Below, in pieces: positions 8,257 through 16,106 of a stretch of DNA of 37,840 nucleotides. The first letter of the stretch is position 1. Every line of letters begins with the position of its first letter. The translations under genes were made by a program, and so were the position numbers. The notes under the pieces are model-generated. The model was given only the letters and a program-made list of their open reading frames with translations. It did no database searches and was not told where the DNA came from. Location: contig RQOS01000018.1 of NCBI GenBank assembly GCA_008373205.1, positions 1 through 37,840 of the forward strand, given 5' to 3'. Origin of the DNA: SAR202 cluster bacterium. GTDB lineage: Bacteria; Chloroflexota; Dehalococcoidia; Lucifugimonadales; Lucifugimonadaceae.

Positions 8257-8287
8257 AAAAAAGTCCTAGTAATTAGGACTTTTTTTT
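8255..8287 (+). terminator. Rho-independent terminator, potentially bidirectional
   Basis: A 7-bp perfect stem AGTCCTA/TAGGACT (8262-8268 and 8274-8280) with a 5-nt loop GTAAT is flanked by seven A residues and seven T residues, so the stem can extend to 14 bp and a T-tract is present in both directions. It begins at the stop codon of the 107-aa gene. It is the only textbook intrinsic terminator I found in the window. Confidence 0.9.
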
Positions 8288-8375
8288 ATTGCTCAGACCT
8301 CTGGGGGTTATATTGTTATATTAATATATTTTTAAATAAACAAGCATAGACATTTTAAAACGTAATTAACTCATT

Positions 8376-8975
8376 ATGAAATCTTTAGGAATAACAGGAA
8401 ATATTGGATCAGGTAAATCATATGTATTAGATTTTTTATCAAAAAAATTTATAAAAACGTATGATTTGGATAAAATAGCTAAAAATATCTATAAAGAAGA
8501 CGAATTGGTTAAGCAAGAAATTCTTCAAATTTTTCCTGATGTAACATCTAAAGAAAAGGAAATTGATACCAAAATATTAGGTAAATTAGTTTTTAATGAT
8601 GATGAAATGTTACATTCATTAAAAAAAATAATATGGCCAAGAATAGAGACATTTATTCAAGACAAAAAAAATAGTAATCAAAATGAATTTATTGCATTTG
8701 AAGGTGCTGTAATTATAGATGCTAGATGGCATAAAATGTTTGATTATATTTGGATAATAGATACAAATATTGAAATATCTAAAAAGAGAGTTTTAAATAG
8801 TAGAGATATATCTGAGATAGATTTTATGAACATAATAAATAATCAAATGAAATTAAAGGAAATGCAGATTTTGCTAGAAAATGAGAATTGTAAATATTCG
8901 ATTATTGAAAATAATTCAAATATTGATGAACTTAATACAAAAGTAGAAAAAGAACTTAATCAAATAAGATTATAA
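8376..8975 (+). CDS. coaE: Dephospho-CoA kinase
   Basis: 199 aa, the normal length. CoaE phosphorylates the 3'-hydroxyl of dephospho-CoA, the last step of coenzyme A synthesis. The P-loop GNIGSGKS is at residues 8-15; DLDKIAKNIY gives the conserved Asp of the acceptor site; the lid-region segment ISKKRVLNSRDIS and the DARWHKMFDYIW stretch fit the family. No Shine-Dalgarno sequence is evident before the ATG. It is transcribed alone, with its own promoter region after the terminator, and converges on the ornithine-cyclodeaminase gene 6 bp downstream. Confidence 0.93.
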   Translation: MKSLGITGNIGSGKSYVLDFLSKKFIKTYDLDKIAKNIYKEDELVKQEILQIFPDVTSKEKEIDTKILGKLVFNDDEMLHSLKKIIWPRIETFIQDKKNSNQNEFIAFEGAVIIDARWHKMFDYIWIIDTNIEISKKRVLNSRDISEIDFMNIINNQMKLKEMQILLENENCKYSIIENNSNIDELNTKVEKELNQIRL

Positions 8976-8981
8976 AAATAA

Positions 8982-9911
8982 TTATTTTAGTCTATCGTAA
9001 ATATATTTAGCAGCGGCAATATCTTGGATTGCAATTCCTAGTGACTCATACAAAGTTATATCTTCAGAATTATTTCTACCTTTAATTTTTCCATCAATTA
9101 CATTTGATAATTCATTTACATTACTCCAAGAAATAATACCCTTTTCAGTTGCATCCATTAATTCTTTACATTCATTTTTAGCCTGCTCGACATCATCGCA
9201 AGAAACAAAATTAAATTTACCTATAGAATCAGATGAAATTTCTGATCTAAGCCAACTATTTCCACCTGCAGCATTGATATGCATACCATTCGTAATTTGG
9301 CTATTAGTTATAACAGGTACATTAGAGTTTGTAATCAATGAAATAATATCAGCATTTGAAGTAGCTTCATCAGACGAGTCATAAGCTTTAATGTTTATGT
9401 TTAACTTATTTCCCATTTTATTTACAAATTTATTTCTTTTTTCTTCAGATCTAGAGAATACTTTAATTTCATCTAAATCAAATTGAGAATTTATTGCTTC
9501 TAGCTGAGTTTCAGCTTGAAAACCTGAACCAATAATTGCTAACTTTTTAGAATTTTTATTCGCTAAATATTTCGAAGCAAGTCCAGATGCGGCACCTGTT
9601 CGAATTTGTCCTAACATGTTAGCTTCAATAACTGCCAACAAACCTTCTCCTTCTGTTGAGTAAAGTAGAACTACAAAAGTAGCTTTGCCTTTAGTTACAA
9701 CATAGCTCTTATGACCTGCAATACCTTTTTCAGGCCATGAAGCTGCCATAAAATGTAAATTACCTCCTGAGTAACTTGTTGGAAGCCTTTTTCGAGGGCT
9801 ATTGAAGCCCTTCCCTGTAGATAAAGATTTCATAGATTCCTCTAAGATATCAACTGTTGATTTTACATCTAATATTTCTTGAACTTGCTCTTCATTTATA
9901 AAAATTGTCAT
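8982..9911 (-). CDS. Ornithine cyclodeaminase / mu-crystallin family protein
   Basis: 309 aa. Members are NAD(P)-dependent and include ornithine cyclodeaminase, alanine dehydrogenase, ketimine (pyrroline-carboxylate) reductase and opine or siderophore amino acid synthases. Visible are the substrate-binding Lys68 (AGHKSYV) and Arg104 (GQIRTGAASG) and the Rossmann motif GSGFQA (128-133). The catalytic Asp expected in ornithine cyclodeaminase is not clearly identifiable. The gene overlaps the class V aminotransferase by one base (TAATG), so the pair is translationally coupled and probably acts on the same amino acid or imine. The exact reaction is open. Confidence 0.88.
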   Translation of the reverse strand: MTIFINEEQVQEILDVKSTVDILEESMKSLSTGKGFNSPRKRLPTSYSGGNLHFMAASWPEKGIAGHKSYVVTKGKATFVVLLYSTEGEGLLAVIEANMLGQIRTGAASGLASKYLANKNSKKLAIIGSGFQAETQLEAINSQFDLDEIKVFSRSEEKRNKFVNKMGNKLNINIKAYDSSDEATSNADIISLITNSNVPVITNSQITNGMHINAAGGNSWLRSEISSDSIGKFNFVSCDDVEQAKNECKELMDATEKGIISWSNVNELSNVIDGKIKGRNNSEDITLYESLGIAIQDIAAAKYIYDRLK

Positions 9912-11065
9912 TACATAATCTTTCTTAAAGCATTAATAAATTTCTCTATATCATTTGAATTATTCCATATATGAGGAGTTACTCTTATAGCTTTTTTTCC
10001 TCTTGCACTTATGAAAACATTTTCTTTAGCTAAATTTTCAACAAAATTTTTAGGAATTTGATTCTTAAATCTTAATCCTAAATAATGTTTAGCGCGAAAT
10101 TCTTTTTTAATACTTTCAAAACCCATCTCAGAAGTATATTTTATAATTTCTTCATTTAGCTTATCTGCATGATCGTATAATTTTTTAGAACCTATTTTAG
10201 AAATAAATTTTAGTGAAGATTCTAATGCAGGTATTAAGTGAAAATTACCTCGTTGACCAAAATCAAATTTTCTAGCATTATCAAAATTATAATCTTCATA
10301 TACTGTCATATCAGGGACTGAATCATCTTTAGGTATAGGAAATTTTGCCATCCAGTTATATTCAATAGGCTCACCTAAATGATATTTAGAATCAATATAT
10401 GCTAATCCTAAACTATAAGGACCTAAACACCATTTGTAACCTGATACAACCATGAAATCAGGTTGGATTTCCTTGATATCTATAGGCATTACACCAACTG
10501 ATTGAGTGCCATCAATAGCAAGTGATATATTTTGTTTTTTTAATTCTTTAGACAATCGGTCTAATTTGATAAGGCCTCCATCTGTCCAATGGCAATTAGG
10601 TACAGAAACAAGTGCAGTATTATCATCTAAATTCTCTAAAATTGCTGATGTCCAGTCATCATCACTTGGTCTTGGTACAAACTTTATTTTACCGTTTTGT
10701 TCTTCAGCCAATTTCTTCCATATCCAAACATTAGAAGGAAATTCTTCTTCCAATAATAGGATAGTTTTTCTATTGGTTAACTTAAAGTTTTTTGCAAAAA
10801 CAGCAAAAGCATAACTAGCAGATGGTGTAAAGAAAATAGAATCTGAATCAGAATTAATAATATTTGAAAAGATATTTCTAATATTTTCTGGCTTTGTATA
10901 AAAATCTTTCCATTTAATTTCCCAAGCTTTAGATTTTAATTCAAATCCTTCTAAACCTTTTTGAATCGATTTTTTAGGCAGTAACCCCATATAAGCACTA
11001 TTTAAATAAGCAGTTTTTTCATCAAGATTAAAGTGCTCTCTGTAAGAAGATAATATGTTTGTCAT
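9911..11065 (-). CDS. PLP-dependent aminotransferase class V-fold enzyme
   Basis: 384 aa fold-type I PLP enzyme of the cysteine desulfurase / isopenicillin-N epimerase-like class. The Schiff-base lysine is Lys211 in VVSGYKWCLGP; Asp185 in LAIDGTQSVG contacts the pyridine nitrogen; His159 in VPNCHWTDGG is the ring-stacking His. The mobile active-site Cys loop of true cysteine desulfurases is not obvious, so amino-acid lyase, epimerase or aminotransferase activity is more likely. It is the first gene of a two-gene operon with the ornithine-cyclodeaminase-family enzyme; together they could convert an amino acid to an imine or keto acid and reduce it. Substrate unknown. Confidence 0.87.
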   Translation of the reverse strand: MTNILSSYREHFNLDEKTAYLNSAYMGLLPKKSIQKGLEGFELKSKAWEIKWKDFYTKPENIRNIFSNIINSDSDSIFFTPSASYAFAVFAKNFKLTNRKTILLLEEEFPSNVWIWKKLAEEQNGKIKFVPRPSDDDWTSAILENLDDNTALVSVPNCHWTDGGLIKLDRLSKELKKQNISLAIDGTQSVGVMPIDIKEIQPDFMVVSGYKWCLGPYSLGLAYIDSKYHLGEPIEYNWMAKFPIPKDDSVPDMTVYEDYNFDNARKFDFGQRGNFHLIPALESSLKFISKIGSKKLYDHADKLNEEIIKYTSEMGFESIKKEFRAKHYLGLRFKNQIPKNFVENLAKENVFISARGKKAIRVTPHIWNNSNDIEKFINALRKIM

Positions 11066-11164
11066 TCTTATATTCTAACTGATGAATAGATTATAAATAT
11101 GTAAGCTTACTATTTTTTAGGTTACTAATAAATAGATTTTAGAATATCTAGCGATAAATATAAT

Positions 11165-11194
11165 TTGACTTATATTACTATAAAACTCTAAAAT
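11165..11194 (+). promoter_or_regulatory. Candidate sigma70-type promoter for rmuC
   Basis: TTGACT (11165-11170) and TAAAAT (11189-11194), each one base from consensus, are separated by 18 bp. Transcription would start near 11201, giving a 5' leader of about 24 nt before the rmuC ATG at 11225. AT-rich DNA yields chance -10 boxes, but the -35 match is less trivial. Confidence 0.4.
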
Positions 11195-11224
11195 TATCTT
11201 ATATAAGCTTAAAAAGTAAATCTT

Positions 11225-12400
11225 ATGAGTGCATTCAATCTATCTATAATTTTCCTACTCATAATTTTAATTTTTTCCATTGGTGGAATTTCAACATTAT
11301 TTTTCATAAGATTTTCAAAATATTTTTCAGGTATGAAATTTAAAGAATTTGCTGATGACACTACTGAAGGAGTTGAAAATAAAGTAAAACAATTGCTAAT
11401 TGAAAAGGATAACAAATTTACCGATGACTTAAAACAAGTTAAAGAATTAATGACAAAACAATATGATTCAACTCTAAAAGAAACACTAAATCTTATTACA
11501 ACAAATAATGAACTTAGAAAACAAAATAAAAGCACAGAAGATGCTATAAATATTGCAAAAAATGAGTTTAGTAAACTAACTAATGTACTATCTGGAAGTC
11601 AAACTAGAGGTCAATTAGGAGAACTAATGGCTGAAGATATTTTCAGAAGCGCAGGTTTCATTAAGGGTGTGCAATATGAAACACAACAAGTACTAGATAA
11701 TGGAACAAGGCCTGATTTCACCATAAATTTACCTGAGAATAAAGTTATCCATATGGATTCAAAATTTATTTGGGAACATTTTCAGCCACTCATCGAAGAA
11801 GACATAGAATCAATGGACCAGCAAAAAAGAGAAAAAAAGTTTTTTGATACATTGAAAAAAAATATAATCGATGAAGTAGGTGAAAAGTATATTAATACTC
11901 AACAAAATACACTAGATAATGTAATAGTTTTTGTGCCAAGTGATCATATTCTTTCCTATATTTACGAAAAAAGAATGGACTTAATTCAATATGCACAATC
12001 TAAAAAAGTAACTATAACTTCACCTGGCAATCTTTTGTTAGTTGTAGGTGTAATTAAGGAATTTATGAAAGTTGTTACTATTGGAGAGAATCAATCTCAA
12101 ATAATTTCTATTTTAGAAAAACTACAAAGTGAATGGAATAATTACACTGAAGAACAAGAAAAAATTGAACGAGCATTAAAAACTGCTACTCTTCACCATG
12201 GATATCTTATGGGAAGAAGAAGGAAAGCTTTAGATAATCAATTTAAGGCTGTAGAGCAATTAGAAACTCAATTGGATCAAAATCCAGAAAAAGCAATAGA
12301 TATATCTCAACTACAAGATGAAATAGAAGAAGAAATTCTTTTTGATAATGAGCTAGAAAGTTCAGACGAAAATGACAAACAAATGTCTTTCGATAATTAA
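11225..12400 (+). CDS. rmuC: RmuC-family DNA recombination protein
   Basis: 391 aa. Residues 5-28 are a single hydrophobic anchor, followed by a coiled-coil region rich in Lys and Glu (about 40-115) and the RmuC nuclease-like domain (about 120-340): GSQTRGQLGELMAEDIF, DFTINLPENKVIHMDSKF, FVPSDHILSYI and LHHGYLMGRRR are family signatures. RmuC limits inversions at short inverted repeats and is related to PD-(D/E)XK nucleases, but its biochemical role is poorly defined. The C-terminus is acidic (DEIEEEILFDNELESSDEND). The stop codon overlaps the stop of the convergent dehydrogenase gene by 3-4 bp. No clear Shine-Dalgarno sequence. Confidence 0.92.
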   Translation: MSAFNLSIIFLLIILIFSIGGISTLFFIRFSKYFSGMKFKEFADDTTEGVENKVKQLLIEKDNKFTDDLKQVKELMTKQYDSTLKETLNLITTNNELRKQNKSTEDAINIAKNEFSKLTNVLSGSQTRGQLGELMAEDIFRSAGFIKGVQYETQQVLDNGTRPDFTINLPENKVIHMDSKFIWEHFQPLIEEDIESMDQQKREKKFFDTLKKNIIDEVGEKYINTQQNTLDNVIVFVPSDHILSYIYEKRMDLIQYAQSKKVTITSPGNLLLVVGVIKEFMKVVTIGENQSQIISILEKLQSEWNNYTEEQEKIERALKTATLHHGYLMGRRRKALDNQFKAVEQLETQLDQNPEKAIDISQLQDEIEEEILFDNELESSDENDKQMSFDN

Positions 12401-13386
12401 TTTATTTTTGATCTAGAATTTTTTTTTACTTCAGGATTTATGAAATTTTCAGGTATTTCATTATTAATAACCCTTATAACTTCTTCACATGTTCTTCTTT
12501 GTAACTCTTCACTTGATGCTTTTGAAAAGAAAGCAGTATGAGGAGTAATTATCACATTATTATTATTGAATAACGGGCTAGTTGGATTCTCTGAAACATC
12601 TTCAATTACATCAAGTCCAATACCACCAATAATACCTTTGTCCAAGGCTATAGAAGCCTCTGATTCATCAATTAATCCACCTCTAGCACAATTTACTAAA
12701 ATAGCATTGTTTTTCATTTTATTAAACTCATTTTTAGAGAATAAATGGTAAGTAGATTCTATCAGGGGAACATGAACCGTAATAAAGTCAGATATTTCAA
12801 GAAGTTTTTCAAAAGAAACTATTTCAATATTATTTATAATTTCACCCTCTTTAAGTAACGGATCATAAGCAACACACTTAACTCCCATTGAAGACATTCT
12901 TTCTGAAATAGTCCTACCAATTCTACCGAATCCTACAATACCTAAAGTAGACTGACTTAATCTAAGAACAGGAATATCAAGATTAAGATTATTCCATCCT
13001 CCTTCTTTCACCATATTCCAATGATCGACAATTCTTCTGTTCAAACTTAGGATCATTGCTATAGCATGATCAGAAACTTCTTCTAAACAATAATCTGGTA
13101 TATTTGTTACAACAATTCCTAATTGAGAACATTTTTCAATATCAATATTATCAACACCGATGCCATATCTAGATGCAACTTTACATTTTTTTGCAGCTTC
13201 CAAAATTTCTGCATCAATTTCCTTGAAACAAAAAATTATTGCATCAGCATCTTTAACTTCTTCTATAAGCTCTTCTTTTGTAGAATTATTACAATCTACA
13301 ATATCAACATTATGACTTCCTAATAATTTTTGTTCTATATCAAGTGATGGCCAAACGTAATCACTGATTACTGCTTTATACTTCAT
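12397..13386 (-). CDS. D-isomer-specific 2-hydroxyacid dehydrogenase (C-terminal-binding-protein/phosphoglycerate dehydrogenase-like), last gene of the corrinoid operon
   Basis: 329 aa. NAD-binding GFGRIG at 152-157, catalytic Arg235 (NCARGGLID) and His283 (TPHTAFF) are present. The catalytic Glu is Glu262 or Glu266 in DVIEDVSENP, where spacing is slightly altered from the usual DVFxxEP. Family enzymes interconvert D-2-hydroxyacids and 2-oxoacids with NAD(P)H. AAGGGGG precedes the ATG and the gene begins 11 bp after the RACo stop, so it is the distal gene of the eight-gene corrinoid methyltransferase operon. That location suggests it handles a product or cofactor of the methyl-transfer route. 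A true SerA role is less likely: the regulatory ACT domain is missing. Confidence 0.88.
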   Translation of the reverse strand: MKYKAVISDYVWPSLDIEQKLLGSHNVDIVDCNNSTKEELIEEVKDADAIIFCFKEIDAEILEAAKKCKVASRYGIGVDNIDIEKCSQLGIVVTNIPDYCLEEVSDHAIAMILSLNRRIVDHWNMVKEGGWNNLNLDIPVLRLSQSTLGIVGFGRIGRTISERMSSMGVKCVAYDPLLKEGEIINNIEIVSFEKLLEISDFITVHVPLIESTYHLFSKNEFNKMKNNAILVNCARGGLIDESEASIALDKGIIGGIGLDVIEDVSENPTSPLFNNNNVIITPHTAFFSKASSEELQRRTCEEVIRVINNEIPENFINPEVKKNSRSKIN

Positions 13387-13397
13387 AATATTCCCCC

Positions 13398-15026
13398 TTA
13401 AACAGATATCTCTTTAAATTGACAACCTTCTACAAAATAATCAAAAAATTCTTCTTTAGTTTCTAGCTCTAAGTGATCAATCTTAGTTACATAATTCAAA
13501 AGATTTTTTCTCAATTTATAAGATAATAATAATTTTGTTGCACCTTCTAAGGCAGAATTTCCTATTTTTTTTATTTTTTTTGTTGGGTAATTTAAAATAA
13601 ATCCTATATTTTTAGCTCTTTCGATATCGATATAGTTAGCAAAACCTCCAGCTAAATAAATTTCATCAATATCTTCTACAGATATCCCAAAATCCTTAAT
13701 AACTAGAGCTTGCCCACAAACATTAGCTGCCTTAGCTTGAGCAAGATTTGATACATCTTTTCTAGTAAGCATTACATCATAATTCTCGTCTAATTTTAAA
13801 AATTCAAGATTTTCTGTAAATTTACCAACACTATTCATAAACTTGTTATCTATCATTTCTGATAAAAAATCTATTAATCCAGATCCACAAATACCTGTTG
13901 GAGAAGAGTCTCCTATTGTTCTATATGAATATTTATTTGATTCCCATTTTACATGTTCTACAGCACCAGCATAGCCAGGCATCCCATATGTAATTTCTCC
14001 CCCCTCAAACGCGGGGCCTGCAGGGCAAGAAGCAGCTAAAAAGTTATTATTATTACCTAGAACTACTTCTGTATTGGTCCCAATATCTATAAATATCTTA
14101 TTCTTATTATTACTAAAAAAATCTACAGCAATAAGTCCTGCAGAAATATCAGATCCAATATGAGAAGCTATCAATGGTGGGCTATATATAATTGCATCAG
14201 GATTAATTCTTATATCTAATTTAGAGGCAATCGAGGATAATTCAGTAGAATCTACCTTTTTATCGATAAAATTGAACTCAGTGAGGGATTTATATGGTCT
14301 TACACCTATAGTTTCGACATCTAAATTGAAAAATATATCTCTCATAGTTGAGTTACCAACTATTACTATTTCAACTATTTGCCTTCTTCTAATCTTAATT
14401 TTTTTTGTTATTTCTCCTATTTCAAAATTTATTGCTGAAATAATAGATTTATGCAATTCACCCTTAAACTTATTCGTGTCATAAGAAATTCTATTCATAA
14501 CATCGGAACCACCAAAAACTTGTGGATTTTCAAATGAAGAAGTAGCCATAATTTTCCCAGTTTCTAAATTTAGTAAATTAATAGCCACAGTTGTAGTTCC
14601 AACATCTATTGCTAAACCAAATATTTTAGACTTTTTATTAATTAATATTTTTTTTTGATTATTTTTTTCAATAGAAACTGAATCTTTATCAAAAACATAA
14701 TGATTATCTATTTCATAATCATTTTTGTTATCAAAGGTAGTAAGTATTTTTCTATCTCTTTTCCTGGGAGTAAATTTTAGGTTATCTTTGACATAAATAG
14801 TTTTGGCTTGGCAAGCTAATCTAAAAGGAGAAGATAAAAATTGTTCATCATTAGTTTGTTCAGATAAATTATTTTCACCTTCTATGATTTCTACAATACA
14901 TTCATGGCAATCTCCAACTCTACCACAAGAAGTAGGAATTCTCATTCTAACTTTATCTGCATATTCAAAAAGAGATTTATCTTTTTCTAGATCAACATTA
15001 GATTTTTCATAAATAAATTTAGTCAT
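13398..15026 (-). CDS. Reductive activator of corrinoid protein (RACo-like), [2Fe-2S] plus ASKHA ATPase domains
   Basis: 542 aa. RACo proteins use ATP and a [2Fe-2S] cluster to re-reduce inactive Co(II) corrinoid to Co(I). An N-terminal ferredoxin-type domain carries Cys34, Cys40, Cys43 and Cys72 (C-x5-C-x2-C...C). The ASKHA (DUF4445) domain starts near residue 135 with LAIDVGTTTVAINL and continues with FIDIGTNTEVVLG, GICGSGLIDFL and IYLAGGFANYID, the phosphate- and adenosine-binding loops. Length is somewhat shorter than the 600+ aa of acetogen RACo, mainly in the linker. Its start overlaps the 92-aa gene by 8 bp, and the corrinoid protein gene lies just upstream, so the partner is clear from context. 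Confidence 0.92.
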   Translation of the reverse strand: MTKFIYEKSNVDLEKDKSLFEYADKVRMRIPTSCGRVGDCHECIVEIIEGENNLSEQTNDEQFLSSPFRLACQAKTIYVKDNLKFTPRKRDRKILTTFDNKNDYEIDNHYVFDKDSVSIEKNNQKKILINKKSKIFGLAIDVGTTTVAINLLNLETGKIMATSSFENPQVFGGSDVMNRISYDTNKFKGELHKSIISAINFEIGEITKKIKIRRRQIVEIVIVGNSTMRDIFFNLDVETIGVRPYKSLTEFNFIDKKVDSTELSSIASKLDIRINPDAIIYSPPLIASHIGSDISAGLIAVDFFSNNKNKIFIDIGTNTEVVLGNNNNFLAASCPAGPAFEGGEITYGMPGYAGAVEHVKWESNKYSYRTIGDSSPTGICGSGLIDFLSEMIDNKFMNSVGKFTENLEFLKLDENYDVMLTRKDVSNLAQAKAANVCGQALVIKDFGISVEDIDEIYLAGGFANYIDIERAKNIGFILNYPTKKIKKIGNSALEGATKLLLSYKLRKNLLNYVTKIDHLELETKEEFFDYFVEGCQFKEISV

Positions 15027-15297
15027 TTTTCTTTATTGGTTCATCAACCTTCCATGCAGGTCTATAATCCAATTTATCTGATCCTGCACAAAAAGGGGCA
15101 TCATCTTCCTTTTTTACATATTTTTGATTCTGACAATAAAAATTTGCAGTACATTTACTCATAGCATTTTTATAAGGACATCTATGTTTACTTAGCTCGT
15201 CAGCATGGTAAGAAATATCTTGAAAAATTTCATAAAGTTTATCTAAGCTGTTTTGAAGATTTTTTTTATCATTTCTTTCTGAATTTTTTTCAGACAT
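15019..15297 (-). CDS. Small four-cysteine protein of the corrinoid operon (unrecognised)
   Basis: 92 aa, no signal peptide or membrane segment. Cys40, Cys49, Cys55 and Cys70 (C-x8-C-x5-C-x14-C) with a preceding His38 (SKHRCPYKN) could bind an Fe-S cluster or zinc. The first 37 residues are charged and helical; FYCQNQ and DYRPAWKVD are other likely conserved parts. It is tightly coupled: it begins 8 bp after the corrinoid-protein gene and overlaps the RACo start by 8 bp. That position between carrier and activase suggests an electron-transfer, assembly or adaptor role in corrinoid reactivation. This is inference from context; I cannot assign a family. Confidence 0.8.
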   Translation of the reverse strand: MSEKNSERNDKKNLQNSLDKLYEIFQDISYHADELSKHRCPYKNAMSKCTANFYCQNQKYVKKEDDAPFCAGSDKLDYRPAWKVDEPIKKND

Positions 15298-15305
15298 TAT
15301 ATTTA

Positions 15306-16049
15306 TTAACTTTTCAATTCTTTTAACAGAACGATCAATTCTTTAGCTTTATCAACTGCATCAACTGCGCTTTCACCATATGCATCAGCTCCCATTTCAT
15401 CAGCAAATTCTTGAGTAACTGGAGCTCCTCCGACCATCAATCGAACATCTTCTCTAAGACCAATATCTTCAAAATATTGAATAGTTCTTCCCATATTAGG
15501 CATAGTTGTAGTTAGCAAAGCTGACATTCCAATGACATCTGGTTCATGTTCCTCAAATCCATCAGCAAAGTCTTCAGGTGAAGTATCAACTCCTAAATCA
15601 TGTACTATAAATCCTGCACCTCTAAGCATCATTATGCATAGATTTTTCCCAATATCATGCAAGTCACCTTTTACAGTACCCATAACAACTGTACCTTGAG
15701 GTTCTATTCCAGATTCAGATAATATAGGTTCTAGGTGAGTCATTCCAGCTTTCATAGCTCTTGCAGAAATTAATACTTCTGGTACAAAAATAATATTATC
15801 TCTGAATTTAACCCCAACAATTGCCATTCCATTAAGTAATCCATCATCAAGAATTTCATTAGCCTCGATGCCATTATCTAAATTTTGTTTAGTTAATTTA
15901 TCCACAGAATCGTTGTCACCTTGTATTAATGCAAATGCAATTTCTTGCATTTCAAGTGATGTTTTAGCTATAGATTCGCCAATATGTTTTTTTTCACTTT
16001 CTTTTGTGACCCACTCAAATTCTTTTAATAAACCTTCATGTTCAAACAT
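15306..16049 (-). CDS. B12-binding corrinoid methyl-carrier protein (MtaC/MtbC/MtvC type)
   Basis: 247 aa. A helical cap domain (about 33-118, with LIQGDNDSVDKLTKQNLDNG and FVPEVLISARAMKAG) precedes the Rossmann-like B12-binding domain (about 119-245). The base-off/His-on motif is intact: Asp129-x-His131-x-x-Gly134 (GDLHDIGKNL), with His131 as lower cobalt ligand; later GMSALLTTTMPNM and VGGAPVTQEFADEMGAD contact the nucleotide tail. It has an N-terminal extension of about 30 residues over MtbC-type proteins; the start is supported by AAGGGAT 7-8 nt upstream. The protein shuttles a methyl group between two methyltransferases, here probably the UroD-family and homocysteine-methyltransferase-family proteins encoded upstream. 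Confidence 0.95.
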   Translation of the reverse strand: MFEHEGLLKEFEWVTKESEKKHIGESIAKTSLEMQEIAFALIQGDNDSVDKLTKQNLDNGIEANEILDDGLLNGMAIVGVKFRDNIIFVPEVLISARAMKAGMTHLEPILSESGIEPQGTVVMGTVKGDLHDIGKNLCIMMLRGAGFIVHDLGVDTSPEDFADGFEEHEPDVIGMSALLTTTMPNMGRTIQYFEDIGLREDVRLMVGGAPVTQEFADEMGADAYGESAVDAVDKAKELIVLLKELKS

Positions 16050-16106
16050 AAAATTATCCCTTACAACAAAAACTAATTACGTTCCACTTAATTTTATCAT
16101 CAATAG

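Noticed and set aside
8291-8310. tRNA or attachment-site remnant in the GC-rich patch
   Set aside because: No cloverleaf can be drawn, no duplicate of the sequence is seen in the window and no integrase is present.
11101-11110. GTAAGCTTAC palindrome in the aminotransferase/rmuC intergenic region
   Set aside because: Only 10 bp, no second copy noticed, and too short to separate from chance.
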